DNA of 18,135 nucleotides. Source: JAFMKE01 sp037624485. GTDB taxonomy: Bacteria; Bacteroidota; Bacteroidia; Chitinophagales; UBA8649. The stretch lies in NCBI GenBank assembly GCA_037624485.1, contig JASJJC010000006.1, forward strand, positions 1 to 18,135, given 5' to 3'. This document shows positions 1-9,000 of this stretch, piece after piece. Numbering within the stretch: position 1 is the first letter of the stretch; each line of letters begins with the position of its first letter. The notes beneath the pieces were generated by a model that was given only the letters and a program-made list of their open reading frames with translations, did not search any database and had not been told where the DNA came from. A program made the position numbers and the translations under genes.

Positions 1-1167
1 AATTTTTCTGCATTTGACTACATGGGATGTAATGAGGGTAATTATTATTATTTTTCTCAATATACAACCTCTTGGACAAATGCTTTTAATGATTGTCAAC
101 AATTTGGTGGTCATATTTTGACTATAAACAATCAAGAAGAACAAAATTTTATTGAAAGTATAGCAACATTTTCACCAGCACTTCATTTAGGAATTGAAAA
201 AAATAATACAAGTCAATGGATAACAGGTGAGCCGGTTGTTTTTTCAAATTGGGAAACAAGCAATTTTAATCAATGTTGTTATGGAGAATTTTTATGGAAC
301 GATGGGACTTGGGGCTTTGATCCAAATACATCTCAACATCGTATTTGTATGGAAATAGAAACAAATGGCTTGTGTCCTTTAACTAGTGATATTTTATGGT
401 CCACAGGCTCAACGGAGCCGAACATCACCGTAAGCCCAAGCCAAACCACTACCTACTCAGTAAGTGTTGATAATGGAACGACTGTATGCACCGATAGTGT
501 AACAGTTACGGTAAATGCTACGGATGCTACATTCGCCAACGCTACATCTTGCAATCCATTGGATACGGGTGTAGTCAGTGTCACGAATCCGAACCAGTTT
601 GGTTGTGATTCGGTACATACGATAACGACAACTTTATTGCCATCAGATGCCACATTTGCGAACGCTACATCCTGCAACCCATTGGATACCGGTATAGTCA
701 GTGTCACGAACCCGAACCAGTTTGGCTGTGATTCAGTGCATACGGTAACGACAACTTTGTTGCCATCAGATGCTACCTTTGCGAACGCTACATCCTGCAA
801 CCCATTGGATACAGGTGTAGTCAGTGTCACGAACCCGAACCAGTTTGGCTGTGATTCAGTGCATACTATAACAACGACTTTATTGCCATCAGATGCTACC
901 TTTGCCAACGCTACATCTTGCAATCCATTGGATACGGGTGTAGTCAGTGTCACGAACCCGAACCAGTTTGCTTGCGACTCGGTGCATACGGTAACGACGA
1001 CCTTATTGCCATCAGATGCCACATTTGCGAACGCTACATCCTGCAACCCATTGGATACGGGTGTAGTCAGTGTCACTAACCCGAACCAGTTTGGTTGTGA
1101 CTCGGTGCATACGATAACGACAACTTTACTGCCATCAGATGCTACCTTTGCCAACGCTACATCTTGA
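1..1167 (+). CDS. T9SS-type surface adhesin, N-terminal part: C-type-lectin-like domain plus repeats (5' end outside window, ends at an in-frame TGA)
   Basis: The frame is open from base 1, reading NFSAFDY before the first ATG (22), so the true start lies upstream; the ATG at 22 falls inside the lectin-like fold. The domain (about bases 30-370) shows C-type-lectin hallmarks: an early Cys followed by a YYYFSQYTTSW stretch, HLGIEK, WITGEPVVFSNW, and the core motif LWNDGTW with a Cys shortly after. A short Ig/PKD-like segment follows (LWSTG...TTTYSVSV, about 376-520), then 41-residue repeats from 523. The frame stops at TGA 1165-1167 inside repeat 6, where every other unit has a Cys codon. The same frame then stays open to 2061, so this and the next entry are almost certainly one gene. 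By family knowledge such proteins are exported by T9SS and displayed on the surface; binding of a glycan is inference. The lectin part is visibly more A+T-rich than the repeats. Confidence 0.8.
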   Translation, partial: NFSAFDYMGCNEGNYYYFSQYTTSWTNAFNDCQQFGGHILTINNQEEQNFIESIATFSPALHLGIEKNNTSQWITGEPVVFSNWETSNFNQCCYGEFLWNDGTWGFDPNTSQHRICMEIETNGLCPLTSDILWSTGSTEPNITVSPSQTTTYSVSVDNGTTVCTDSVTVTVNATDATFANATSCNPLDTGVVSVTNPNQFGCDSVHTITTTLLPSDATFANATSCNPLDTGIVSVTNPNQFGCDSVHTVTTTLLPSDATFANATSCNPLDTGVVSVTNPNQFGCDSVHTITTTLLPSDATFANATSCNPLDTGVVSVTNPNQFACDSVHTVTTTLLPSDATFANATSCNPLDTGVVSVTNPNQFGCDSVHTITTTLLPSDATFANATS

Positions 1168-1383
1168 AATCCAGTGGATAAAGGTGTAGTTAGTGTCACG
1201 AACCCGAACCAGTTTGGTTGCGACTCAGTGCACACGATAACAACGACCTTGCTGCCATCAGATGCTACATTCGCCAACGCAACTTCTTGTAATCCTTTAG
1301 ATACCGGCGTAGTAAGCGTTACAAATCCGAACCAGTTTGCTTGCGATTCGGTGCATACGATAACAACGACCTTGCTACCAAGT
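523..1383 (+). repeat. Seven in-frame tandem repeats of 123 bp (41 residues)
   Basis: Units start at 523, 646, 769, 892, 1015, 1138 and 1261. Each encodes DATFANATSCNPLDTG, then a VTNPNQF(G/A)CDSVHT core, then a TTTLLPS end, with two Cys per unit that could pair. Most differences between units are synonymous. Units 1, 4 and 6 share one set of synonymous bases near the start of the unit and units 2, 3 and 5 another, which suggests duplication or conversion in blocks. Unit 7 is the most diverged at DNA level. Unit 6 carries the stop codon plus two further amino-acid changes within 18 bp. There are no spacers, so this is not a CRISPR. Confidence 0.95.
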
Positions 1384-2061
1384 TCTTTAGAGAATATATC
1401 TGTATTGGTTTGCCCTAATGATTTACCTTACATTCTTGAGAATGGTACATCAATAGATGGGAGTCAGACACAGGTAATTGATACTTTTACGAATGCTATT
1501 GGCTGCGATAGTCTAAGAATATTTGATATTAGTTATGCGCAAGAATATTACATTAGTCCTGATAACGTTATTGCCAATTTTGGTGATTCCGTATCCTTTA
1601 CTATAAATAATTTCAGCGATGACGTTTTGATGAGCTATACGAGCAACACAGGAGAAGATTGTGAGCTTCCATGCGAGCAATATCTTTTGTTCCCAACAGA
1701 TACATTGAATAGTTATTATTTTAGTTTATTAGATACTGTTACGGGTTGCTTGTTTACGGATATTTTGACTATTGAATTAAATTTATACTCTGAGCTCAAT
1801 GTACCCAATACCTTCACTCCAAATGGAGATGGTACGAATGATATTTTTTATTGTTATGGTAAAAATATAGAACAATATCGACTCCAGGTTTTTGACAGGT
1901 GGGGTGGTCAGATGTTTGAAAGTGATGCGCTTGATTTTGGCTGGAATGGTCTATTTTTAGGTTTGCCTGTAGAGAGCGGTATTTATACTATGATGGTACA
2001 AGCCACAGGCCTAGACGGCCAGGAGTATAAGATTATTCAACACATTAAATTGGTAAGATAA
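1174..2061 (+). CDS. T9SS-type surface adhesin, C-terminal part: last repeats and CHU_C (type B) sorting domain
   Basis: This continues the upstream reading frame after TGA 1165-1167. A GTG at 1174 could restart translation, but it arises from a TTG-to-GTG change in the repeat and would give a product with no signal peptide, so an independent secreted protein is unlikely. The piece holds the rest of repeat 6, repeat 7, a degenerate eighth unit (Cys...AIGCDSL, about 1384-1540), a linker, and from about 1795 the gliding-motility-associated C-terminal domain with its hallmark VPNTFTPNGDGTNDIF, FDRWGGQMFES and a final IIQHIKLVR. CHU_C domains direct cargo to T9SS and need a PorP/SprF-type partner; such a gene begins 1 nt after this stop. 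If the TGA is real, the adhesin is truncated and loses its sorting domain. It may instead be a sequencing error in the repeats. Confidence 0.8.
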   Translation: MDKGVVSVTNPNQFGCDSVHTITTTLLPSDATFANATSCNPLDTGVVSVTNPNQFACDSVHTITTTLLPSSLENISVLVCPNDLPYILENGTSIDGSQTQVIDTFTNAIGCDSLRIFDISYAQEYYISPDNVIANFGDSVSFTINNFSDDVLMSYTSNTGEDCELPCEQYLLFPTDTLNSYYFSLLDTVTGCLFTDILTIELNLYSELNVPNTFTPNGDGTNDIFYCYGKNIEQYRLQVFDRWGGQMFESDALDFGWNGLFLGLPVESGIYTMMVQATGLDGQEYKIIQHIKLVR

Positions 2062-2062
2062 G

Positions 2063-3103
2063 ATGAGACGATCATTATTTATTGTATATTTTATTGGGTT
2101 ATATTTTTCTAGTCAAGCACAAGACTTTCATCTTTCACAGTATTGGTCCAATCCGGTACAACTCAACCCTGCGTTGAGTGGTTTAATGGAAGATAATGTG
2201 AGGATAAGCTCTAATTATCGTAACCAATGGTTTCAACAGATATCATTTAGCACTTACACGGCATCGATGGATGCCAATCTTTTTAGAAATCGCTTGAACG
2301 GTAATTTTGTTGGTGTTGGCTTGGGATTCTATCAAGATGTGGAAGGGCGTGGTGAATTTAAGAACAACGGACTTAACCTTAACTTAAGTTACAACCAGAA
2401 AATAAAGGGTAGAAAAGCTTCTCATTATATTGGTTTTGGTTTGCAAGCCGCTTACTTTTCCAAACAGCTTAATATTAAAAATATTATATACGGAACGCTC
2501 TATGAGGTCAATTCGAATACGGATCCTATTGATTACTTAAATTATAATCGCAGGTCTATTATGGATCTCGGATCTGGAGTCAACTATTTTTTGAATATAA
2601 AAAATAAGCATTTATTTTCTGCAAGTTTTGCTGTGTTGCACATTGCAAGACCTAATACGAGTTTTAGAAATGATGTTAGCGACTTGTTGTATCGAAAATT
2701 TACATTGAATATGAGTGGAAGGGTAGAGTTTAATAATGAGAAGTTTGCCCTTATGCCATTGTTTCTTTTTCAGCATCAAGGGCCGCACAAAGAGTTAAAT
2801 CTTGGAACATTTGTACAAATTTCACTCCAATCCAAAGAGCGAGCATATTTTTATTTGGGTGCGCAATATAGGTTAGCAGCTTTTGAGCAAAAGGCCTTAG
2901 GAAGTGATGCATTAGTATTAGCTGTGCGAGGAGAGGTGAAAGCTGTGGACATAGGATTTAGTTATGATATAACAACTTCAAAACTCAGAACCGCAAATTC
3001 ATTTATTGGGGGTCCTGAGTTAAGCCTTCAATATGCTTTCAGTACTTCAAGTAGTCCAAGCGCTAAGTATCGCCGAAATGGGATGCGTATGCCAAAGTTT
3101 TAA
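2063..3103 (+). CDS. PorP/SprF family type IX secretion membrane protein
   Basis: This 346-residue protein begins with a signal peptide (about residues 1-19, ending SSQAQ) and the family signature just after cleavage: DFHLSQYWSNPVQLNPALSG, then NYRNQW at about 52-57. The rest alternates short hydrophobic and polar stretches, as expected for an outer-membrane beta-barrel. In Flavobacterium johnsoniae SprF is needed to place the CHU_C-tailed adhesin SprB on the surface, and PorP is part of the T9SS assembly of Porphyromonas. The ATG lies 1 nt after the adhesin stop, so the two genes are almost certainly cotranscribed, and by analogy this is the dedicated anchor for that adhesin. The gene converges on the minus-strand operon with only 11 nt between the stops, too little for a conventional terminator. 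Confidence 0.9.
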   Translation: MRRSLFIVYFIGLYFSSQAQDFHLSQYWSNPVQLNPALSGLMEDNVRISSNYRNQWFQQISFSTYTASMDANLFRNRLNGNFVGVGLGFYQDVEGRGEFKNNGLNLNLSYNQKIKGRKASHYIGFGLQAAYFSKQLNIKNIIYGTLYEVNSNTDPIDYLNYNRRSIMDLGSGVNYFLNIKNKHLFSASFAVLHIARPNTSFRNDVSDLLYRKFTLNMSGRVEFNNEKFALMPLFLFQHQGPHKELNLGTFVQISLQSKERAYFYLGAQYRLAAFEQKALGSDALVLAVRGEVKAVDIGFSYDITTSKLRTANSFIGGPELSLQYAFSTSSSPSAKYRRNGMRMPKF

Positions 3104-3114
3104 ACTTAAGGGTA

Positions 3115-4998
3115 TTAATAAACCTCAACCGCTATAATTGCTGCACGTCTTTCTTGAGCAGCCTTTGGATCGTATATGGAATACTTGGTTTCATTAACAC
3201 TATCTGAAATATTTGGGTCAGCTTTTTCTTCGCCAACTGGCACAGGCGTGAATGTTAAGTTTCCAGCATCATAGTATTCCTTTAAAACACCGTCGTTCCA
3301 TTGCAGCAAGTGGTTTTCTAAACTGATGATTCTTCGCTTTGCTAAGTTGATGTTGTATCCGTTTAATGCAAGTGGACTGCAATAACCTTCAATACTCAGG
3401 TCGACTTTTCTGTCAGCCAAAACGAGGGTTAAAGTCTCTAAAAAGCTCTGTAATTCTTCATAACTTAATTCTACTTCATTAAACCACGCTCCAATAGCTT
3501 GATTATCTCCAAATGCATCAAAATAATCTCCTTGTACCGCTAAGTAAGTATCATAACAGTCATTATAGGCTAGGTTTGTTGTTGTAGCTGTAGTCTTTGG
3601 ATTTGGCTCGTCGTTATGAAAATATACAGTGGCGGGAAGCTGTTCTTGTAAAGAAGCTATAAAAGGCATTAAAGGATCGACTGTGTCTATGCTAGCCAAA
3701 AGTATGGTGTCCGGTAGTTCTTCTTCCCAGGTATGTGCAAATACATCAAAGCAACAGGCAGAGTTACGCAGTTGCATCGCTCCTTCGCGATTGCTGGCAA
3801 ATAATGCATGGTTATATGGAGTAGGATAGTAGTATTGATCATTTGCCGATGAATTAATCGGTAGTCCTAAATTTTCAATAGTTATATATCCATCCTTGCC
3901 CAATTTGGTTTTAAATATGTCGTAGCCACCAAATCCATAATACCATTCTGAACTAAAGTATAGGACGTGCTTGTCTTCATCATAAAAAGGGGTCGATTCA
4001 TTATCGATGGTGTTTATTGAAGGGCCTAGATTATTCGCTTCCTTAAAACGACCTTCCCCGTCAGCCACACTCGCCCAAATATCAAGCTTACCTTCGCCAC
4101 CTGCTCTATCGCTTATAAAATACAAGACCGTCACTCCCTGCTCATTTATACTAGCTGTGGCTTGCGTCTCTGTAAACTCATTCGTGTTTATCTCTAATCT
4201 TCTGGCAGATGACCAAGTGTCTCCATCGAAGCCTATTGCGTAGATGTCGCATAGTTTTTTGCCCTCATTTGCACTTGCACACTGACTGTAGTAAAAGGTT
4301 TGTTTTTCCTTCAAATAAAAGCCATTGGCAATATCCAGTGTATCGGTCATTTCGCTAGGAAAATATAAGTCTTCCATTTCCTTGCTTTCAAGCCCCTCAA
4401 TATCATAGAAAAACAACTTCGCTTGAAACTCATCCTTCAAGTTCTTCTTATTACTTTTTAGGGTGGTGACTTGTATTCTATTGCTGTCGATATACCCTGC
4501 TGCAAAGTCTGAAAACCCAGTATTTAATGGCTTTTCGAATTGCTTGATTTCAACACCATTATCTAACAATTGATCTTGCGCCCAGGCACATGAGGACACT
4601 TCATGCTGAGACTTAATCTTGAAGAAATCGTTGGCTTCATAGGCATTGTTGAAGGATTGAAATGTTGATCTTGCTTTGCTGTATTCTCCCAGTAATTTAT
4701 AATTGTTTGCTTTATAGAAATCAATCAGCGGATAAGATGCTGAGCGGGTTGTCTGCTCAAAAAAGACTTCAGCATTTGGATAGTCTTGCAAAGCGTAATA
4801 ACTCAATGCTATTTGATTTATGGCCTGTTCGTTATTTTTATTAAACTTGAGGGCATTCTTCAAGTAAGCGATAGCTTCGTAGTGCTTTCCATCCTTGTAT
4901 GCGGCATCTCCAGCTTTTAAAAACTGCTTTTCTGTTTGCGCTAGCAAGAACTGACTGCTGATCAGCAAGAGGACTAGTATGATACATTTTTTATTCAT
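3115..4998 (-). CDS. TPR / PD40 / OmpA-like protein, PorE-like
   Basis: 627 residues with a cleavable signal peptide (hydrophobic to about residue 20, ending LLAQ; no lipobox Cys). TPR-like helices occupy about 22-135 (AGDAAYKDGKHYEAIAYLKN; EQAINQIALSYYALQDYPNA). A beta-propeller region follows, with PD40-type strands such as LYFISDRAGGEGKLDIW (about 289-305) and LYFSSEWYYGFGGYDIF (about 345-361). From about 455 the C-terminus is OmpA-like and diverged: VYFHNDEPNPKT, then EGYCSPLALNGYNINLAKRR (about 535), then PKAAQERRAAI near the end. The order resembles PorE of the T9SS, which links outer-membrane PorP to peptidoglycan, but I see no separate carboxypeptidase-regulatory domain. The usual peptidoglycan-contact Asp (GHTD-type motif) is not evident, while the RR position is kept. 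It is the last gene of the minus-strand operon, 1 nt after a PorP/SprF gene, so a role as periplasmic partner of that anchor is likely but inferred. Confidence 0.8.
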   Translation of the reverse strand: MNKKCIILVLLLISSQFLLAQTEKQFLKAGDAAYKDGKHYEAIAYLKNALKFNKNNEQAINQIALSYYALQDYPNAEVFFEQTTRSASYPLIDFYKANNYKLLGEYSKARSTFQSFNNAYEANDFFKIKSQHEVSSCAWAQDQLLDNGVEIKQFEKPLNTGFSDFAAGYIDSNRIQVTTLKSNKKNLKDEFQAKLFFYDIEGLESKEMEDLYFPSEMTDTLDIANGFYLKEKQTFYYSQCASANEGKKLCDIYAIGFDGDTWSSARRLEINTNEFTETQATASINEQGVTVLYFISDRAGGEGKLDIWASVADGEGRFKEANNLGPSINTIDNESTPFYDEDKHVLYFSSEWYYGFGGYDIFKTKLGKDGYITIENLGLPINSSANDQYYYPTPYNHALFASNREGAMQLRNSACCFDVFAHTWEEELPDTILLASIDTVDPLMPFIASLQEQLPATVYFHNDEPNPKTTATTTNLAYNDCYDTYLAVQGDYFDAFGDNQAIGAWFNEVELSYEELQSFLETLTLVLADRKVDLSIEGYCSPLALNGYNINLAKRRIISLENHLLQWNDGVLKEYYDAGNLTFTPVPVGEEKADPNISDSVNETKYSIYDPKAAQERRAAIIAVEVY

Positions 4999-4999
4999 C

Positions 5000-6046
5000 T
5001 TAAAATACTACACATTTTCGTTTATACTTAATTTGTGGTTCTCTGACCTGTTTGATGATGTAAACCATGCCAGCTTCTATGCCTCCATAGCCATTTGTTG
5101 CAGCTTGTAGCTTACTGGTATTGATATCATAACTGAAAGCAAACAACATGTTATTCAGCCGGTATCTTACAATTCCGCTCAATGCATCTGCCCAACGGTA
5201 ATAAGTGCCAAACTCGATCGATTTAATAGCAGGACCATCTTTTCTTATAAAATAACTTGCTAGCGCACCAACGGTGTGCTCAGAGAAGGTATTTTGCGTT
5301 TGATACAGGTAGTCAAACCTCAAATCCCAGACTGGTGTAAGTTCAGCTTTGAAATAGGCGGGGAGCGCATAACGCTTCGCTAAAGAAATACCCACACCAT
5401 CATTGATGAAACTTTCTTCTATTCGGTTCAGGTGATGAATGCCAAACCCAATACCAAATTCTGCTTTTTCTTTAAGATTGAGCCCCAATTGATAGCCTAA
5501 TCCAATATCGGGTTTGGTAAACCCAAGTTGATCAAAATTTTCAGCAATAGGAATATTAGGGTTGAAAATGTCTCCAGTGTATTGATTGTCAAATTGCAAC
5601 TGACTGGTGTTGAAAGATTTATTTAACAGGCCTACATAGAATCCTGTTCCTAGCTTAAAAGTGTTCCCTTCGCCCGCTGGTAAGTATAAAGTATAACTCA
5701 TGGGGAGTTGGAGATATAAACTTCGAAGGCGACTATCTCCAGCTTGATCGAAGAAAAATTGACCACCGGCACTTAAGAAGCTATCAAATTTTTTAGTGGT
5801 ATAAACTTTAGAATCATATGCAAATCCCAAGGTGTTGTATGGTACAGCTACAGTAGCCCATTGATTTCTGTATAAAGCGGCAAAGCGGTGATCACCGTTG
5901 AAGTTTCCCGCAAATGCAGGGGATTGCTGTAGAGGCTGTAAAGTAAATTGAGTATAATGGATATCCTGACCCTGTGCATTCTTTGAGGATAGGAGAAACA
6001 ATGCGCTAAGCAAGCATAAAATTGATATGTGTATTAAGCCCTTCAT
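5000..6046 (-). CDS. PorP/SprF family type IX secretion membrane protein
   Basis: 348 residues with a signal peptide (MKGLIHISILCLLSALFLLS..., cleavage near NAQGQ) and the family signature DIHYTQFTLQPLQQSPAFAG, followed by ALYRNQW. The remainder reads as outer-membrane beta-strands and ends QIKYKRKCVVF. The ATG directly abuts the stop of the upstream CHU_C protein (TAA 6049-6047, ATG 6046-6044), and the downstream OmpA-like gene begins 1 nt after this stop, so translational coupling across all three genes is likely. By analogy with SprB/SprF it should anchor or help export the large type B protein. It is a diverged homologue of the 2063-3103 product: same length class and motifs, but different sequence through most of the barrel. 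Confidence 0.9.
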   Translation of the reverse strand: MKGLIHISILCLLSALFLLSSKNAQGQDIHYTQFTLQPLQQSPAFAGNFNGDHRFAALYRNQWATVAVPYNTLGFAYDSKVYTTKKFDSFLSAGGQFFFDQAGDSRLRSLYLQLPMSYTLYLPAGEGNTFKLGTGFYVGLLNKSFNTSQLQFDNQYTGDIFNPNIPIAENFDQLGFTKPDIGLGYQLGLNLKEKAEFGIGFGIHHLNRIEESFINDGVGISLAKRYALPAYFKAELTPVWDLRFDYLYQTQNTFSEHTVGALASYFIRKDGPAIKSIEFGTYYRWADALSGIVRYRLNNMLFAFSYDINTSKLQAATNGYGGIEAGMVYIIKQVREPQIKYKRKCVVF

Positions 6047-9000
6047 TTATTTTAAGATGCTCACATTTCCTTTAAGAAAAAATTCCTCTCCATCTTCACA
6101 AAAACCACTGCAATACCAGGCAAAAGCAGCTGGACTTAATTGTGCGAGTTTATGCTTCCCATCCCAAGATTCGTTTTGGTCGAAGGTTTCAAAAACTTGT
6201 TCGCCCCATCGATCATAAACCGTGAAGAAAAAACCATCTATTGGAGCTGAAGAACGCACATAGAACAAATCATTGTTACCATCACCATTCGGGGTAAAAG
6301 CATTGGGTACAAAAACCTTGCCCTCAATACATTCGGGTACACGAACGTATACCGTGACAGCTGTTTTGTTGGTACAAAATCCATCGCTAATATTGACGGT
6401 ATAAGTAGTTGTTGAAAGCGGACTAGCGATAGGCTGAGGAATATTTAAATCACTTAAGCTAGAATTCGCATCCCAAGAATAAAGGTTAACCACTGAAGAA
6501 AAAGCTTCCAATTGACTGCTTTCTCCTGGATTTATCGTGTCAGGAAAAGCTTCTGCTTGAATATCTGGAATCTGGTCGATCACAAAAATACTCGCCGATG
6601 CAAGCGCTATACAGCCTGAGGGACTTGTTGCTTCACAACTAATCGTCATCGGGTTTTCTGCGGTAAAAACGGCAGTATTCGTGCCTTGCCCGCTTACCAA
6701 AAGATTGCTGGGTTCCCACTGATAAAAAACATTGCTGCCAGCGTCAGCAAAAACACTAAATGAGTCACCTAAACAGACTGAGTCGGGCAAATCAATGTTC
6801 AAGTTTAATTCTTCTAGGATAACTGTTTGTGTGAAGGTATCGGTGCAAGCTCCGTTGCTAACTATCAAGGTGTAACTCGTGTTTTGCGTAATATTTGCTT
6901 CGGGGTTCGCTATGGTGTCGTTATCAAGACCTATACTGGGTATCCAAGTATAGCTAACGTTGCTTCCGGAAATAGGGTTTATTCCAATTTGAACAGGAAT
7001 AGATAAGCAGGTAGTAAGGGTGTCAAGCGCTTGACTAGAATTGCCAATAATCGTAAAGGTCTTAGCTAAGGAATCTTGAAAATTGCAGGAATTGGAATCA
7101 ATGGCCAGTAAGCTAACGGTATATTGCCCAGGTTCGGTAAAGGTATAATTGAGGTGATAACTTTCGATAATCGTATCATTGACCTCCCAAATGAAAGTAC
7201 TTGCACTGGTGTCATTAAACGCGGTCTGAGAGAAATTGAGAAAAGTTAAATCTTGTGGAACACAGTCTACCAAAGGCAAAGAAAAGTCTGCAATAACAGA
7301 AGGAGGGGTGAAGGCATACTTTACAAGGCCTAAGTTGCAGGAATTGTTATTGTTCCAAAACCCAATCGAATCCATCGGTACCGTAGGAAAATCTTGATTG
7401 CCACCACAACCGGCGCAAACCGCCTGGTAAATCACTCCTTTTTTATCAAAACGACTCGTGCCTCCATCGACATGCTCTGCGCTTAATTCGCCTCCAAAAA
7501 ATGAGGCATAAATTAATGCGGAGGCATCATCCCTCAAGATCATGAAATAAAAGTCTGCATTATCTGTGGTGGAGTCCAATGCGTCTGCGGTTAAATCTAG
7601 TCCCGCGGTTCCACTTAGATTCATGTTTCCACCTAAGTCTGGTCCACCCCAACCGCTTATAAAAACTTGGTCGCAGATGTCTACTAAAAATGCAGTAGGC
7701 GAAATATCAGGTAGACCGCCTCCATCACCAAATCGGGTGCTCCATACAACCGAGGATACATCCGCATTAAACTTCGCTAACAATTGGCCACCATTGGGAT
7801 TGTTGTATGGCGCAGCTTGTATCAATTGCCCGGAGCTGCCCTTTGTTTGACCAAATATGTATACTTCGCCTTCACTATTATTATCAATGAAATAGATTTG
7901 ATCATATTCAGGGGTTCCGTAATAGCTGCTATTAAGTATATTTAGTCCAGAACTATGAATGCGCGTGATAAATCCATCTGCTAAACCCCCATTATAGTTG
8001 CTTTGTAAGGCATTGCTTATCGGGAAGTTTTGAGATTGAGTTCCTCCTGCAAGGAGTACATGCTGATTGTTGTCAAGACTTAAGCCATAACTTGCATCAT
8101 CTGCCGATCCTCCAAGGTAACTGCTCCAAATGAGCGTACTGAGTTCTTCATCCATCTTGAGCACTACAGCATCCAAGCCGCCACCCAGGGTATCTTGAAA
8201 GGCATTGTTTGTAGGGAAGTCTGGGGAGTAGGTGCAGGTCGTAATCAAACAATTATCGTCTGCATCAATGAATATTTCGCCTCTTACTTCATCGGCGTAA
8301 TTATATTTCAACACGGGGGATAAATTTAAGCCATCGTTTAGCGATCCTCCGATGTAGCTTGAAGCGATTAGATTGCTTCCATCTTCGGAAAAACGGGCGA
8401 CAATTAAATCTGAGCCTCCGGTATAGACCACACCCAATCCTTGTGTTAAGTCGCTAAGCGTGCCGCCTGCAAAAGTAGAATCAAAGCAATTGTCGCTTGT
8501 AGGGAAATCGGGTGAAGCGGTTGTCCCCAGTAGGAACAATTCATTTCGAGAGTTGACCACAATACTATGCGGGAGTTCAGTTTCTGCGCCTCCTAGGTAA
8601 GTTGCATATATTTTATTTAAACCATCAGACGTATACTTGGTAATGCCAATATCTGTGCTGGCCCCGTTGAAAGAAATATCATAAGCACCTGGAGTGGTTA
8701 TGTATCCGATGTTAAAAACACTTCCTGCGCCGTAAGCATTCCCTTCTGAGTCATAAGTTGCTGTATAACCAAAATTGTTTGCAGAGGAGCTTGAATATCG
8801 CGAAAAAACAATGAATGGGTCAATAATCAAAGCTTGGCTTTTATTGTATCCATTGGGGAATGAATACCTCACAATATTATCTTCTAGTATATAATTGCAT
8901 GCGACTTCTCTTTTCACTCCTTCAATATATTGATAGGCGTATGGCGCTTGCTCAATGAGCTCGTTTACACTATTTTGGATATGCAGGTGTCCATCCTGCA

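Noticed and set aside
22..24. ATG at 22 as the true start of the adhesin
   Set aside because: The frame is open to base 1 and the ATG lies within the lectin-like domain, with no signal peptide after it.
1165..1200. TGA as a selenocysteine codon replacing Cys
   Set aside because: The short ATCC...GGAT hairpin after it is present in all units, so it is not a dedicated SECIS. No selenium genes are seen, and the other substitutions nearby point to decay or error.
453..1277. Long antisense ORF across the repeat array (274 codons)
   Set aside because: It is the reverse complement of the in-frame 123-bp repeats, which keep both strands open by repetition. Its sequence merely mirrors the sense repeats.
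523..1383. CRISPR-like regular array
   Set aside because: Units are 123 bp, contiguous, in frame and without unique spacers; they encode protein.
7566..7850. 94-codon plus-strand ORF inside the large minus-strand gene
   Set aside because: It is a shadow frame of a conserved SBBP region; low-complexity Pro/Ser content and no start context.
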